Source of the DNA: Ferrovibrio sp. MS7
Lineage (GTDB): Bacteria; Pseudomonadota; Alphaproteobacteria; Ferrovibrionales; Ferrovibrionaceae
Assembly (NCBI RefSeq): GCF_038404985.1
Contig: NZ_JBBKBA010000002.1
Span: 434,001 to 498,000, forward strand
Length of the DNA: 64,000 nucleotides
Direction of reading: 5' to 3'
Shown: positions 45,595 to 53,849 of the stretch, piece after piece
How the letters are laid out: every line of letters begins with the position of its first letter
Numbering within the stretch: position 1 is the stretch's first letter
The notes under the pieces: generated by a model
What the model saw: only the letters and a program-made list of their open reading frames with translations
Told to the model about the DNA's origin: nothing
The model's database searches: none
Made by a program: the position numbers and the translations under genes

Positions 45595-45978
45595 TCAGGC
45601 TTTGGGGGGTTCGAGCAGGCCGAAAATCAGCCCAAGATCGATGCCGGCATCGCGCAGCGGCAGCAGGCACTCGGCCGACGGGAGGTCAGCGATCAGGACT
45701 TTCAGCTGTGCCGGCATGGCGCGGCCATGCTGGTCGCAATGCACGGCGCAGTCCTGCATCTGCTTGGCGGGTGCAGGCGTCTCGTCACCCGCGGCGGCTT
45801 CCAACGGCGCTGTATCGGACGCTGCCGAATAGGCCAGGGCTGCCGGCTCCACAGCATTGGCACTGGCATATTCCGCATGCCAGGAACCGAACAGGGCAGA
45901 GAACAGGAGCGCAGACACGGCGAGCAGGGCGGCGAGAAGCCGTCCGTTCCGTCGATATGCTGCGATTGCCTGGGTCAT
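45595..45978 (-). CDS. small exported Cys/His protein upstream of czcCBA
   Basis: 127 residues with a signal or anchor segment (RLLAALLAVSALLFSALFG, about 13-31). The mature part has a cluster MQDCAVHCDQHG (about 73-84) and the C-terminal PSAECLLPLRDAGIDLGLIFG. Such proteins occur upstream of czc operons in Proteobacteria and some belong to the DUF2946-type group, but I cannot name the family with certainty. Metal binding through the C-x3-C-x2-H cluster is plausible. It lies 36 bp after the next periplasmic gene and 68 bp before czcC. Confidence 0.65.
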   Translation of the reverse strand: MTQAIAAYRRNGRLLAALLAVSALLFSALFGSWHAEYASANAVEPAALAYSAASDTAPLEAAAGDETPAPAKQMQDCAVHCDQHGRAMPAQLKVLIADLPSAECLLPLRDAGIDLGLIFGLLEPPKA

Positions 45979-46014
45979 GCTCTGTGCTACTGCTTTCTTA
46001 CACTAATACTAGGG

Positions 46015-46386
46015 CTACTTAGCGGTAAGACTATACTGCGCCTTACCGATTTCCTTGCCGCCCTCGCTGAGGGTGGCCATGGCGCGGACCGCACCCGAAA
46101 GCGGCGCACCGGCCTTGCCGGCCAGCTTGTCGCCTTGCGGCTTCAGTTCCACGCTGCTCTCCGCGTTGTTGACGAAGAGCTTGACCGACGCCGCCATGCC
46201 GCCCGTGGGCTGTAATGGCTTATGATCCTTGATGACATAGAGCTGCACATCGCTGCCCTTGACCACCAATTCGCCTTCATAGGCACCGATCTTCTTCACC
46301 TGGCCACCGTATTTCGCCTCATCGGCATGAGCCGATGCCGCGAAAGCCAGCGTGGCAGCGGCGATGATCGCTAGTAACGCTTTCAT
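46015..46386 (-). CDS. periplasmic protein of the czc cluster
   Basis: 123 residues with a clear Sec signal peptide (MKALLAIIAAATLAFAASAHA, cleavage about 21/22). The mature part is beta-rich: YGGQVKKIGAYEGELVVKGSDVQLYVIKDHKPLQPTGG and GKAGAPLSGAVRAMATLSEGGKEIGKAQYSL. No Cys and few His, so direct metal binding is not obvious. It resembles small periplasmic proteins near czc operons in Alphaproteobacteria; no function is known. It is likely the first gene of the minus-strand czc transcript, with 113 bp to the transglutaminase gene. Confidence 0.65.
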   Translation of the reverse strand: MKALLAIIAAATLAFAASAHADEAKYGGQVKKIGAYEGELVVKGSDVQLYVIKDHKPLQPTGGMAASVKLFVNNAESSVELKPQGDKLAGKAGAPLSGAVRAMATLSEGGKEIGKAQYSLTAK

Positions 46387-46499
46387 TCATCCTCCATATG
46401 GTAGGCATTGCGTGTGGAAATTGCCAAAGCTGACACAGGCTTGCAAGCCTATGCCCTGCGGCGCTTTGCCACCGTAATACTGTAGCGCATCGTCCTGCC

Positions 46500-47234
46500 T
46501 CAAATTACGGCATTCCGGATACGGGCGACGTTGCTGTTCATGAGATGCCGCACGAAATGAACGTAAAGCCAGCGACGCCAACCCGTCACATTGGTGCCGA
46601 CCTCGGCATAAAACGCGTCCGGCGTGTCATAGAGTCCGAAGTCGCGGTTGATGCCGTCGCGCTGGATATAGGTGTCACCCCCTGTCCATTCGACCTCTGG
46701 CATACAGAGATTCGCCGTTGCCGCACCATAGCCGCAGAAGTTCCGGCTGCTGTCCTTGAACCGGTGCTGCAACTGCCGAAGGTATGGCCTGTCGAGGATC
46801 AGGCCTTCGAGATTGATCCACCGGCCATTCAGCCAGACCTCCACCCAACTATGCAGGATGTCATTGGGTGCCAGGTGATAGAAAATTCCGGTCACCGCGC
46901 CGCGCTGCAATGCCTTGTGAATCGTGAAGCCATGAAAACGGCAGGGGATGCCCACCGCCCGCAGGAGTGCCATGAACAAGGTCGCTTTGGTATTGCACTG
47001 GCCATAGCCGTCGCTCAGGATTTGCGACGCTGGCAGGGCGTCGTCGCTGTTATAGCCAAATAGAATCTCATCGCGCACGAAGGTATAGATTCCGGCTGCC
47101 GCTGCCTCCGGCGGCAGGCCCCGCCAAGACTGACGGTCGATTAGCGCCTGGATTGTCGTGGCGCTGAAATCCAGCAAGCGCGTTTCCGCCAGCAGGCCGC
47201 TTTTTGCCTGTGCAGCTTCGCCCATCATACCCAT
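46500..47234 (-). CDS. transglutaminase-like superfamily protein
   Basis: 244 residues from the ATG at 47234; in-frame ATGs lie two and three codons later. Catalytic order: ASQILSDGYGQCNTKATLFMALLRAVGIPCRF with C80, NDILHSWVEVWLNGRWINLEGLILD with H128 and E142/D148. The family includes peptidases and acyltransferases in Proteobacteria. No signal peptide. It is divergent from the MerR gene with 93 bp between; the shared space contains CTACAGTCTACAATAGTTATAGC on the plus strand, which may be a MerR-type site, so the gene may be metal-regulated. A role in thiol or peptide metabolism cannot be predicted. Confidence 0.8.
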   Translation of the reverse strand: MGMMGEAAQAKSGLLAETRLLDFSATTIQALIDRQSWRGLPPEAAAAGIYTFVRDEILFGYNSDDALPASQILSDGYGQCNTKATLFMALLRAVGIPCRFHGFTIHKALQRGAVTGIFYHLAPNDILHSWVEVWLNGRWINLEGLILDRPYLRQLQHRFKDSSRNFCGYGAATANLCMPEVEWTGGDTYIQRDGINRDFGLYDTPDAFYAEVGTNVTGWRRWLYVHFVRHLMNSNVARIRNAVI

Positions 47235-47327
47235 CGCGTTCTTCCACTTGTGATTCGGGGTTGCTGGCGATAACCTACAGTCTACAATAGTTATAGCTTC
47301 AAGCGGATTTTTTGGAGGGCCGGTAAT

Positions 47328-47789
47328 ATGGAAATGGCGATTGGCAAACTGGCGGAACAAAGCGGTTGTTCGGTGCAGATCGTGCGCCACTATGAGCAGG
47401 CTGGCCTGCTGCCCTCACCACCCCGCACCGGCGGCAACCAGCGCCGCTATGGCCAGGCGCATCTGCAGCGGCTGCAATTCATCCGCCATGCCCGCGACCT
47501 CGGCTTCTCCCTCGATGACATCCGCGAGCTGGTCACGCTGACCGACCGGCCCGACCAATCTTGCGCAGCCGTCGACAGGGTGGCGCAAAAGCATCTCGAG
47601 GACGTGGAGCGCCGCCTCAAGCAGCTGGAGGGTATGCGGGCGGAATTGCGGCGGATGGTGCGTGCCTGCGGGCGTGGCCGTATCGCCGATTGCCGCATCA
47701 TCGAAACCCTGGCGGATTTTTCCCACCAGCATTGCCAATTTCACGAGCACGGCACCACGCCGGCGGCATCGCGGCGCAGAAAACTGTAG
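47328..47789 (+). CDS. MerR-family metal regulator (CadR/PbrR/ZntR-like)
   Basis: 153 residues, GGAGGG ribosome site. Winged helix: AIGKLAEQSGCSVQIVRHYEQAGLLPSPPRTGGNQRRY (4-41), then LQFIRHARDLGFSLDDIREL. Dimer helix about 80-118. Metal ligands: C78 (DQSCAAV), C113 (RACGRG) and C121 (ADCRII), plus a C-terminal HQHCQFHEHG (about 133-142). This Cys set matches the CadR/PbrR branch (Cd, Pb, Zn). It would activate the P-ATPase gene 128 bp downstream through the MerR-type promoter at 47831 and perhaps the divergent transglutaminase gene. Confidence 0.93.
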   Translation: MEMAIGKLAEQSGCSVQIVRHYEQAGLLPSPPRTGGNQRRYGQAHLQRLQFIRHARDLGFSLDDIRELVTLTDRPDQSCAAVDRVAQKHLEDVERRLKQLEGMRAELRRMVRACGRGRIADCRIIETLADFSHQHCQFHEHGTTPAASRRRKL

Positions 47790-47830
47790 CGGCGCGGGGA
47801 AAACCGCCAATGGGAAGCCGGACCGGACCC

Positions 47831-47861
47831 TTGAACCTCCAACGGTTATAGGTATTAGGCT
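47831..47861 (+). promoter_or_regulatory. MerR-type promoter of the P-ATPase operon
   Basis: TTGAAC (47831-47836) and a weak -10 TAGGCT (47856-47861) are separated by 19 bp, the over-long spacer typical of MerR-activated promoters. A dyad ACCT(47835-47838)...AGGT(47850-47853) is centred between the boxes. The ATPase start lies 56 bp after the -10. Confidence 0.55.
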
Positions 47862-47917
47862 GGGAGAAGCGCGGAAGGAATTCCCTTCCGCATTCATCCA
47901 TTGGGCAGGATAAGCAC

Positions 47918-50131
47918 ATGGCTTCCCTGAACTCCGAGCCGACCAGCCAAGGCGACTCTTACGAATGGTCCATTTCCGGCATGGATTGCGGTTCATGCAC
48001 GGCAAAGATTCGGGATGCCCTGCGGCGGCTGCCGGGCGTCAGCGATATTGAAATCGGCCTGATGTCCGAGCGGCTGCGCCTGCGGCTGGATGCCGGCGCT
48101 TCCACGCCGGACACCATAGAGAAAACCGTGCGCGCCCTGGGCTTTGGCATTGTCGCGCAACAGAAAAGCCAGGTCGAACCGCCGGAACAGCGCGAGCCGG
48201 TTCAGCGGCCACACCACGACCACCAGCATCAGCACGGCGATCCGCAGGATCATGGCCAGTCCTGGTACAACACCGGCAAAGGCAGGCTTGCGCTCATCAC
48301 CGGCCTGCTTCTTGCCGCCGCCTGGGCTATCGGCCATCTGGGATCGGCGCAACTCGGCAACTGGGCTTTCATTGTCGCTTGCCTGATCGGCCTGGTGCCC
48401 GTGGCACGCCGCGCCTTTGCCGCCCTGCGCCTGGGGCAGCCCTTCACAATCGAAAGCCTGATGACCATTGCCGCCATCGGCGCGATTGCCATCAATGCGG
48501 CCGAAGAGGCAGCCCTTGTCGTCTTTCTCTTCGCGGTCGGCGAAGTGCTGGAAGGTGTGGCTGCCGGCAAGGCCCGCGACAGTATCCGCGCTCTGGCCAG
48601 CCTGGTGCCCAAAACGGCCCTGCTGCTGACAGCTGGCGAGCCACGGGAAGTGCCGGCGGAACAGCTTGCCGTGGGTCAGGTGGTGCTGGTGCGGCCTGGC
48701 GACCGGATCCCGGCCGATGGCGAGATCATCACCGGCACCTCGGGCATCGATGAAAGCCCGGTAACCGGCGAAAGCCTGCCCAAAACCCGTGGCCCCGGCG
48801 AGGCGGTATTTGCCGGCTCGATCAATACCGAGGCCGTGCTGCATCTGCGGGTCACCAAGGCCGCTGCGGACAACACGATTGCCCGCATCATCCGCCTGGT
48901 GGAGGAAGCCGAGGAAGCCCGGGCACCGACCGAGCGTTTCATCGACCGTTTCAGCCGCTGGTACATGCCCGCCATCGTATTGCTGGCCGCCTGCGTCGCG
49001 CTGCTGCCGCCACTGGCGCTTGCCCAGCCCTGGGATATCTGGATTTACCGCGGCCTCGCGCTGCTGCTGATCGGTTGCCCCTGTGCCCTGGTCATATCGG
49101 TGCCCGCGTCGATTGCTTCGGCACTATCAGCCGGTGCACGGCGTGGCCTGCTGATGAAAGGCGGCGCAGTGATGGAAGCGGCAGCCGGCATCACGCATGT
49201 CGCCTTTGATAAAACCGGCACGCTGACCCATGGCCGCCCGGAAGTCACCGATGTCGTCGATCTCGGCACAGCCGGCGAAGGAAAAATCCTGGCGGTGGCC
49301 GCAGCGGTGGAAGCAGGCTCAAGCCATCCGCTTGCCCAGGCGGTCCTGAAACGGGCGGCGAAGGCCGGCGTCTCGCCGATATCCGGCAGCGCCGCCAGAA
49401 TACTGCCCGGCAGAGGCGTGGCGGCCACCGTCGATGGCAAGGAAGCCTGGGTTGCCAGTCCGCGGCATGCGGCTGAAGCGGGCATCCTGAACGAGCAGGG
49501 CTTGCGCCGTGCCGCCGATCTGGAGCAGGAAGGCAAGACCGTGGCGGTGGTATTCCAGGCCGATGGCATCCTCGGCCTGATCGCCATGCGAGACGAATTG
49601 CGCGCCGATGCGGCGGATGCGATGCGGCAATTGCGGGCCATGGGCCTGGGCGCCGTGATCCTGACCGGCGACAACCCGCGCACGGCGGCGGCCATTGCCG
49701 GGATTCTGGGCATGGATTACCGCGCCGAAATGCTGCCGGAACAGAAGCTCGAAGCCATCCGCGACCTCAGCCGCAGCGGCAGCGTGATGATGATCGGCGA
49801 TGGCATCAACGATGCCCCGGCGTTGAAGCAGGCGGCCGTGGGCGTCGCCATGGGCTCCGGCACGGATGTCGCCCTGGAAACCGCCGATGCTGCGGTATTG
49901 CGCGACCGCGTGACGGATATACCGGCCAAAATCCGGCTCGCCCGTGCCGCCATGGCAAACATCCGGCAGAATATCGCCTTGGCCCTCGGGCTGAAGGCGG
50001 TTTTCCTGGTCACTTCGGTGGTCGGCCTCACCGGATTGTGGATCGCCATCCTGGCCGATACCGGCGCAACGGTACTGGTCACCCTGAATGCCTTGCGCCT
50101 GCTGCGTTTCGATCCCGAGCGGGAGGCATGA
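47918..50131 (+). CDS. zntA: Zn/Cd/Pb-translocating P1B-type ATPase (ZntA/CadA family)
   Basis: 737 residues. N-terminal HMA domain with GMDCGSC (21-27), then a His-rich linker (PHHDHQHQHGDPQDHG, about 89-105) that may bind zinc. Membrane helices follow; CPCAL (387-391) in the sixth helix, actuator loop with TGESLP, phosphorylation site DKTGTLT (D431-T437), TGDNPRTA and MIGDGINDAPAL. The CPC plus HMA and the Cys/His patterns place it with Zn/Cd/Pb exporters of P1B-2 type. It pumps divalent ions from the cytosol to the periplasm, where CzcCBA would carry them out. It is followed at one base by dsbB. Confidence 0.95.
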   Translation: MASLNSEPTSQGDSYEWSISGMDCGSCTAKIRDALRRLPGVSDIEIGLMSERLRLRLDAGASTPDTIEKTVRALGFGIVAQQKSQVEPPEQREPVQRPHHDHQHQHGDPQDHGQSWYNTGKGRLALITGLLLAAAWAIGHLGSAQLGNWAFIVACLIGLVPVARRAFAALRLGQPFTIESLMTIAAIGAIAINAAEEAALVVFLFAVGEVLEGVAAGKARDSIRALASLVPKTALLLTAGEPREVPAEQLAVGQVVLVRPGDRIPADGEIITGTSGIDESPVTGESLPKTRGPGEAVFAGSINTEAVLHLRVTKAAADNTIARIIRLVEEAEEARAPTERFIDRFSRWYMPAIVLLAACVALLPPLALAQPWDIWIYRGLALLLIGCPCALVISVPASIASALSAGARRGLLMKGGAVMEAAAGITHVAFDKTGTLTHGRPEVTDVVDLGTAGEGKILAVAAAVEAGSSHPLAQAVLKRAAKAGVSPISGSAARILPGRGVAATVDGKEAWVASPRHAAEAGILNEQGLRRAADLEQEGKTVAVVFQADGILGLIAMRDELRADAADAMRQLRAMGLGAVILTGDNPRTAAAIAGILGMDYRAEMLPEQKLEAIRDLSRSGSVMMIGDGINDAPALKQAAVGVAMGSGTDVALETADAAVLRDRVTDIPAKIRLARAAMANIRQNIALALGLKAVFLVTSVVGLTGLWIAILADTGATVLVTLNALRLLRFDPEREA

Positions 50132-50132
50132 G

Positions 50133-50582
50133 GTGACGGCATCTCCCGATCAGCCCGGCACACCGCTGCCGGTATTGGCCGAATCCGCCTTGATGGCGGC
50201 ATTCGTCATTGCCCTTGCTGCCTCCCTGGGGGCGCTGTTCATCGGCGAAATCATGGGCCAGATGCCCTGCACACTCTGCTGGTATCAGCGTATCGCCATG
50301 TTTCCACTGGTGCCGATCCTCGGCATCGCCCTGTGGCGGGCTGATTTGACGGGCGCGATCTATGCGGCTCCCCTGGCGCTTGCCGGCTTTCTTCTGGCCG
50401 CCTGGCATTCCGGCCTCTATGCCGGAATGCTGCCCCAAAGGATCGTGCCCTGCAGCGCAGACGGCCCTTCCTGCATCGACAACGCTCAAATCATTCTCGG
50501 CCTGCCCATCCCGTACCTATCGCTCGGTGCCTTTGCCGCCATCATCAGTTGCTTCTGCATCGCATGGAGAACCCGTTCATGA
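50133..50582 (+). CDS. dsbB: DsbB-like disulfide oxidoreductase
   Basis: 149 residues from GTG at 50133, one base after the ATPase stop. Four helices. First Cys pair C46-x-x-C49 (QMPCTLCWYQRIAMFP) near the quinone site, second pair C107/C114 (IVPCSADGPSC). The short, four-helix form with CTLCWYQR is typical of proteobacterial DsbB/DsbI. It oxidises the neighbouring DsbA-like protein and passes electrons to quinone. The stop overlaps the DsbA start. Placing it in a metal-resistance operon suggests a periplasmic thiol repair function under metal stress. Confidence 0.92.
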   Translation: MTASPDQPGTPLPVLAESALMAAFVIALAASLGALFIGEIMGQMPCTLCWYQRIAMFPLVPILGIALWRADLTGAIYAAPLALAGFLLAAWHSGLYAGMLPQRIVPCSADGPSCIDNAQIILGLPIPYLSLGAFAAIISCFCIAWRTRS

Positions 50583-51241
50583 AACGCCGCAGCCTCATCC
50601 TGGGTGTCTCGGCCCTGGGCGCCGCCGCCTTTGCCTCCGGCGCTTTTTATTGGGACCAGCGCCGCAAACAGGAAGCGGCGCTCAAGGCTGCGGCCACACC
50701 GCCGGCGGAAGAATCCATGCTGATTCGGGCCCATTCCCCCATCATCGGCCCACGGAATGCGCCGGTCACATTGGTGGAATTCTTCGATCCCTCCTGCGAA
50801 GCCTGCCGCGCCTATCATCCCTATCTTAAAGCCTTACATAGCGAATTCCCGACCCAGTTCCGTGTCGTCATACGCTATACGCCGTTTCACAAGGGCTCCG
50901 ATGAAGCCGTGCGCATCCTTGAGACCGCACGCATGCAGGGCAAGTTCGAGGCCGTGCTCGATGCCCTGCTCGCCCAGCAACCGCACTGGGCCATGCATGG
51001 CGCACCGGCATTGGATGTGGCCTGGGAGGTGGCAGGGACGGCAGGACTGGATCTGGAACGCGCCAAGGCCGATCGGCTGCATCCAGACATTACCGCGCTC
51101 CTGAACCAGGATACCGCCGATGTCCGGGCGGCGCAGGTCCGTTTCACCCCGACCTTCTTCATGAACGGCGAACGGCTTGAAGTGGCAGGGCCGCGCGATC
51201 TTACCGACCGGGTCAGGGTGGCGGTGCGGCAAAGCCGCTGA
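50579..51241 (+). CDS. DsbA-family thiol:disulfide protein
   Basis: 220 residues from the ATG at 50579 (overlapping the dsbB stop). A Tat/Sec-like N-terminus MKRRSLILGVSALGAAAFASG anchors or exports it. The thioredoxin-fold active site is EFFDPSCEACRAYHP (C73-x-x-C76) with a helical insert and RFTPTFFMNGE (cis-Pro loop). It belongs to the DsbA/DsbG-like branch with CEAC centre. Partner of the DsbB above. It is the last gene of the ATPase-dsbB-dsbA operon; the dnaE2 remnant follows 155 bp later. Confidence 0.92.
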   Translation: MKRRSLILGVSALGAAAFASGAFYWDQRRKQEAALKAAATPPAEESMLIRAHSPIIGPRNAPVTLVEFFDPSCEACRAYHPYLKALHSEFPTQFRVVIRYTPFHKGSDEAVRILETARMQGKFEAVLDALLAQQPHWAMHGAPALDVAWEVAGTAGLDLERAKADRLHPDITALLNQDTADVRAAQVRFTPTFFMNGERLEVAGPRDLTDRVRVAVRQSR

Positions 51242-51396
51242 CCTTCAAAAACTATAGTGACACGATAAGCCAAACGCATTGTTTGGTCTTTTCACGCCGC
51301 TGGGCGCTGTCATAGCCAATCATGAATGCCTGCCAAGTCCAAAACCTGCAGAGAAGTGCGGCACCTCCGATCAAACATTACACGGCATCTACCTAG

Positions 51397-51510
51397 CGCC
51401 CCGCACTGCTCACCCGACTGGAAGATGTTGGCGACGATATCGTACCCGAGGATCGCAAACCGCTGCGCGAGGTCAGCATCCATCTGCCGCCAGGCCGGGA
51501 TTTCAAATGA
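51397..51510 (+). pseudogene. dnaE2: remnant of the 3' end of dnaE2, right copy
   Basis: The frame ending at TGA 51508-51510 reads LEDVGDDIVPEDRKPLREVS and IHLPPGRDFK, the extreme C-terminus of DnaE2. From 51418 to the stop it matches the left remnant (38804-38896) without indels, in the same orientation. Only about 35 codons remain. The rest of 51242-51625 holds no gene that I can recognise. Confidence 0.85.
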
Positions 51511-51625
51511 TCCGGTGATGACCAAAACTCGGTACCCATAGGAAGCTTAATTTTTCTACTAAGAGCAAATCCGTATGGCACGCTGGTCTGCACCTACGCC
51601 ATAGGTGACTTCTGCCTTATACCCC

Positions 51626-52618
51626 CTACCAGTGGGCGCGGGCAGCACGATCCTCAAATCGCTTCACAATCTCCTTACCGTCATTGATCCCAAACATCAT
51701 TTCAGGCCACCAGACGGTGCCGAACTCTTTCCAGATTTCATACATCAGTCGGTAGGATGGGCTGCTGGCTTGGTGATTTCGGGTGCCATCGGCAAACCAG
51801 TAGACGCTGTAGACCCGATACGGATGCTTGATGCAGTAATCGACTGCGCCGCGGCGATCATAGATATCCTTCCGAACAACGCTGGGTGCTGAGAAAAGGC
51901 CCGGAGGAAGTACCTTGTTCGCCGCACGCTTCTGCCGCTCGGTCTCAACTCCCCAGGCGACTCCCTCAACGTGGAAAGCCACGATCGGACGATAAGGCGT
52001 CCTCGTGTCGCGTTGATTTCGGTAGACTGCGAACTCTATCGAGAACACGCCATGGCGCCCGCCCATGATTTCTCGCACGGCCGCCTTCATGGCCTCCTTG
52101 TCGAAGAACCACTGCCCGACCGATGTATGCCAATCGGCGGTCAATATTGTCACCTTCTGGGCATTCTTCTCGCCCGCCAGCACCGGCGCGAGAAGATCGT
52201 CCAGGATGGGCCGCATCAGCAACGGCGCGGCTGGGTTCACATAGCATCCATCACCGGCCCGATGGATATCAAGCGCCGGCCGGCCAAGGCTCCAAGGGCC
52301 CCGCTTCAGATTGAGTTCCAGAGCGCGCTCCAGCCTTTGGATTGTGTTCCGAGCATCCCTCAATGCCAGAACCGGATTGTGATAGGAACGGCCCTTTCCG
52401 GGGTAGAGTTGATAATCCTCATTAACATGATGCTCTTCCGGCCCAACATCGTCCTCAATATCAGAGTGGTCGGAGATATCACTTATTTCCAAATCATCTG
52501 ATGAATCATCCGGCGGGCAATCAAAACTATTGTCGCGGGGCAGCAAACCATCCCCTCTTAGACTCCAGCCCGGCTCTCGAGGGTTATAACGTTTGTGCAA
52601 TCGAAAGTTCCTGCTCAT
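51626..52618 (-). CDS. putative HUH-type replication-initiator relative
   Basis: 330 residues from the ATG at 52618. Acidic, Ser/Asp-rich N-terminus (about 35-68). In the second half three segments follow the order of HUH Rep proteins: KVTILTADW (155-163) as motif I, IVAFHVEGVAWG (212-223) as motif II but with Glu at the second His (H216-V-E218), and VDYCIKHPYRVYS (259-271) with Y261 and K264 as motif III. The call is inference from this ordered match. With the second His lost, nicking activity may be impaired or the metal site changed. It lies upstream of nothing but the dnaE2 remnant and follows an AlpA-type gene on the same strand, a pairing common in small integrative elements. Confidence 0.55.
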   Translation of the reverse strand: MSRNFRLHKRYNPREPGWSLRGDGLLPRDNSFDCPPDDSSDDLEISDISDHSDIEDDVGPEEHHVNEDYQLYPGKGRSYHNPVLALRDARNTIQRLERALELNLKRGPWSLGRPALDIHRAGDGCYVNPAAPLLMRPILDDLLAPVLAGEKNAQKVTILTADWHTSVGQWFFDKEAMKAAVREIMGGRHGVFSIEFAVYRNQRDTRTPYRPIVAFHVEGVAWGVETERQKRAANKVLPPGLFSAPSVVRKDIYDRRGAVDYCIKHPYRVYSVYWFADGTRNHQASSPSYRLMYEIWKEFGTVWWPEMMFGINDGKEIVKRFEDRAARAHW

Positions 52619-52739
52619 GCTCTCAATTAGCAATTCTGCCGATAAAGTTTACGCAACATGGTGCGCACACAAGCATCTGACAGAATCGCCCCTCCTTTCT
52701 GAAAAAGTGCATTCGGCGCTTCGCGCGCATAAGCGCTTG

Positions 52740-53018
52740 CTAGATTCCATTCGGATCGCGGAGGAAATCCGCTTCATATGACAGAATCTCCTCGCGCCGA
52801 TAGCGGACGATTCCATTCCGAAATTTAATGTACTTCGGACCCTCGCCCATGGAGCGCCAGTTCTGGAGGGTTTTGACTGAAACGCCCCACCATTCTGAAA
52901 GAGTCTTCTCGTCGAAGCGGGCAGGTAGACCAGTTCCATTTGTGGGTGGAACCGCACGGCCCGGATTGTGCGAATCATCCACTTTCAAAACGGAATGAAT
53001 TGATGATTTCGTCGTCAT
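52740..53018 (-). CDS. AlpA-type helix-turn-helix protein (excisionase-like)
   Basis: 92 residues. After a 35-residue lead, the core is a winged helix of the AlpA/MerR-excisionase type: LPARFDEKTLSEWWGVSVKTLQNWRSMGEGPKYIKFRNGIVRYRREEILSYEA (about 33-85, here described in pieces: EKTLSEWWGVS, TLQNWRSMGEGP, VRYRREEIL). Such proteins are excisionases or activators of integrase genes in prophages and islands. It is followed at 121 bp by the Rep-like gene on the same strand. No integrase gene is directly next to it. Confidence 0.82.
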   Translation of the reverse strand: MTTKSSIHSVLKVDDSHNPGRAVPPTNGTGLPARFDEKTLSEWWGVSVKTLQNWRSMGEGPKYIKFRNGIVRYRREEILSYEADFLRDPNGI

Positions 53019-53156
53019 GCCGACACCTATCTGTTGATGACGACATCCCTTTACAAATACGAAAAGTCGCTACTTCTTGAGCCAAATCTTCCCATTATTT
53101 TTCATATTGAAAAATATTCCTGAGCGAATTATTCTGCCAAATCTTCACATTGAAAG

Positions 53157-53849
53157 ATGCGCCAAATGGCTGAAAAAGAATCCTATAAAGAAATTTCCGA
53201 AATGAAAAACCGGATTGAAAAAATCCTTGCCGGACAGACCGACCACTTCGATTGGAGATGGGTGCCGCGGGAAGCCCATGGACGCCGCGGCAGCATGGAA
53301 TACAAGAAGCGGGCCCTGGTGATGGCGCTCGATTTTCTCAATCGTGCTGACAAGGACAAACAATTACGCTCCGCCCTTGATAAGAAGACGCGGGGTGCCG
53401 AATATGCCGTTCGGGAGAACGCGGTTCCGCAGGTCAGCATCATCCGGCTATTATTTCCGGCGCAATCGGGCCCGACTGAATATCGGCTCGGCTGTGCTCT
53501 GAATTTTTCCCGAGACAAGAAATTTGCACCGAAACAATTCTACGCGGACATGGAAAAGCGAGGTGGATATACCGGGTATGTCGACGCCCTCAAGGGGAGT
53601 AAAAAATCCGAAGCGAAGAGCGCCAAGGCCCTCAAGGCGGCCAGCGAGATCAAGCAGGCTCTTCAAAAAGGAGGCGCCGAACAAACGAGTGAAGGTTCCG
53701 GCTTGCACATCGGGCGGGGCAAATGGCTGGTCGCTCTTGGACGCCGGAAGAAATCAAACGGCTTAATTGAATATTACAGCTTCCGGGCCATAAGCGATGC
53801 CTCTCTCCTGAAGCTGGTCAAGCTCTTCCCGGAACTGAAGGCAGACTAA
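53157..53849 (+). CDS. hypothetical protein, cytosolic
   Basis: 230 residues, divergent from the AlpA-type gene. Basic and rich in Lys/Ala; contains YKKRALVMALDFLNRAD, KKTRGAEYAVRENAVPQVSI, a Lys-rich helix (SKKSEAKSAKALKAASEIKQALQKGG, about 142-167) and GRGKWLVALGRRKKSNGLIEYYSFRAIS. No signal peptide, membrane segment or known family. Moderate GC and codon use like the rest of this accessory stretch. Its stop overlaps by 4 bp the end of the convergent RES toxin gene. Confidence 0.6.
   Translation: MRQMAEKESYKEISEMKNRIEKILAGQTDHFDWRWVPREAHGRRGSMEYKKRALVMALDFLNRADKDKQLRSALDKKTRGAEYAVRENAVPQVSIIRLLFPAQSGPTEYRLGCALNFSRDKKFAPKQFYADMEKRGGYTGYVDALKGSKKSEAKSAKALKAASEIKQALQKGGAEQTSEGSGLHIGRGKWLVALGRRKKSNGLIEYYSFRAISDASLLKLVKLFPELKAD

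Noticed and set aside
53045-53156. Promoter for the 53157 gene or a small RNA
   Set aside because: A/T-rich, with repeated TTGAAA words, but no clear -35/-10 pair or hairpin.
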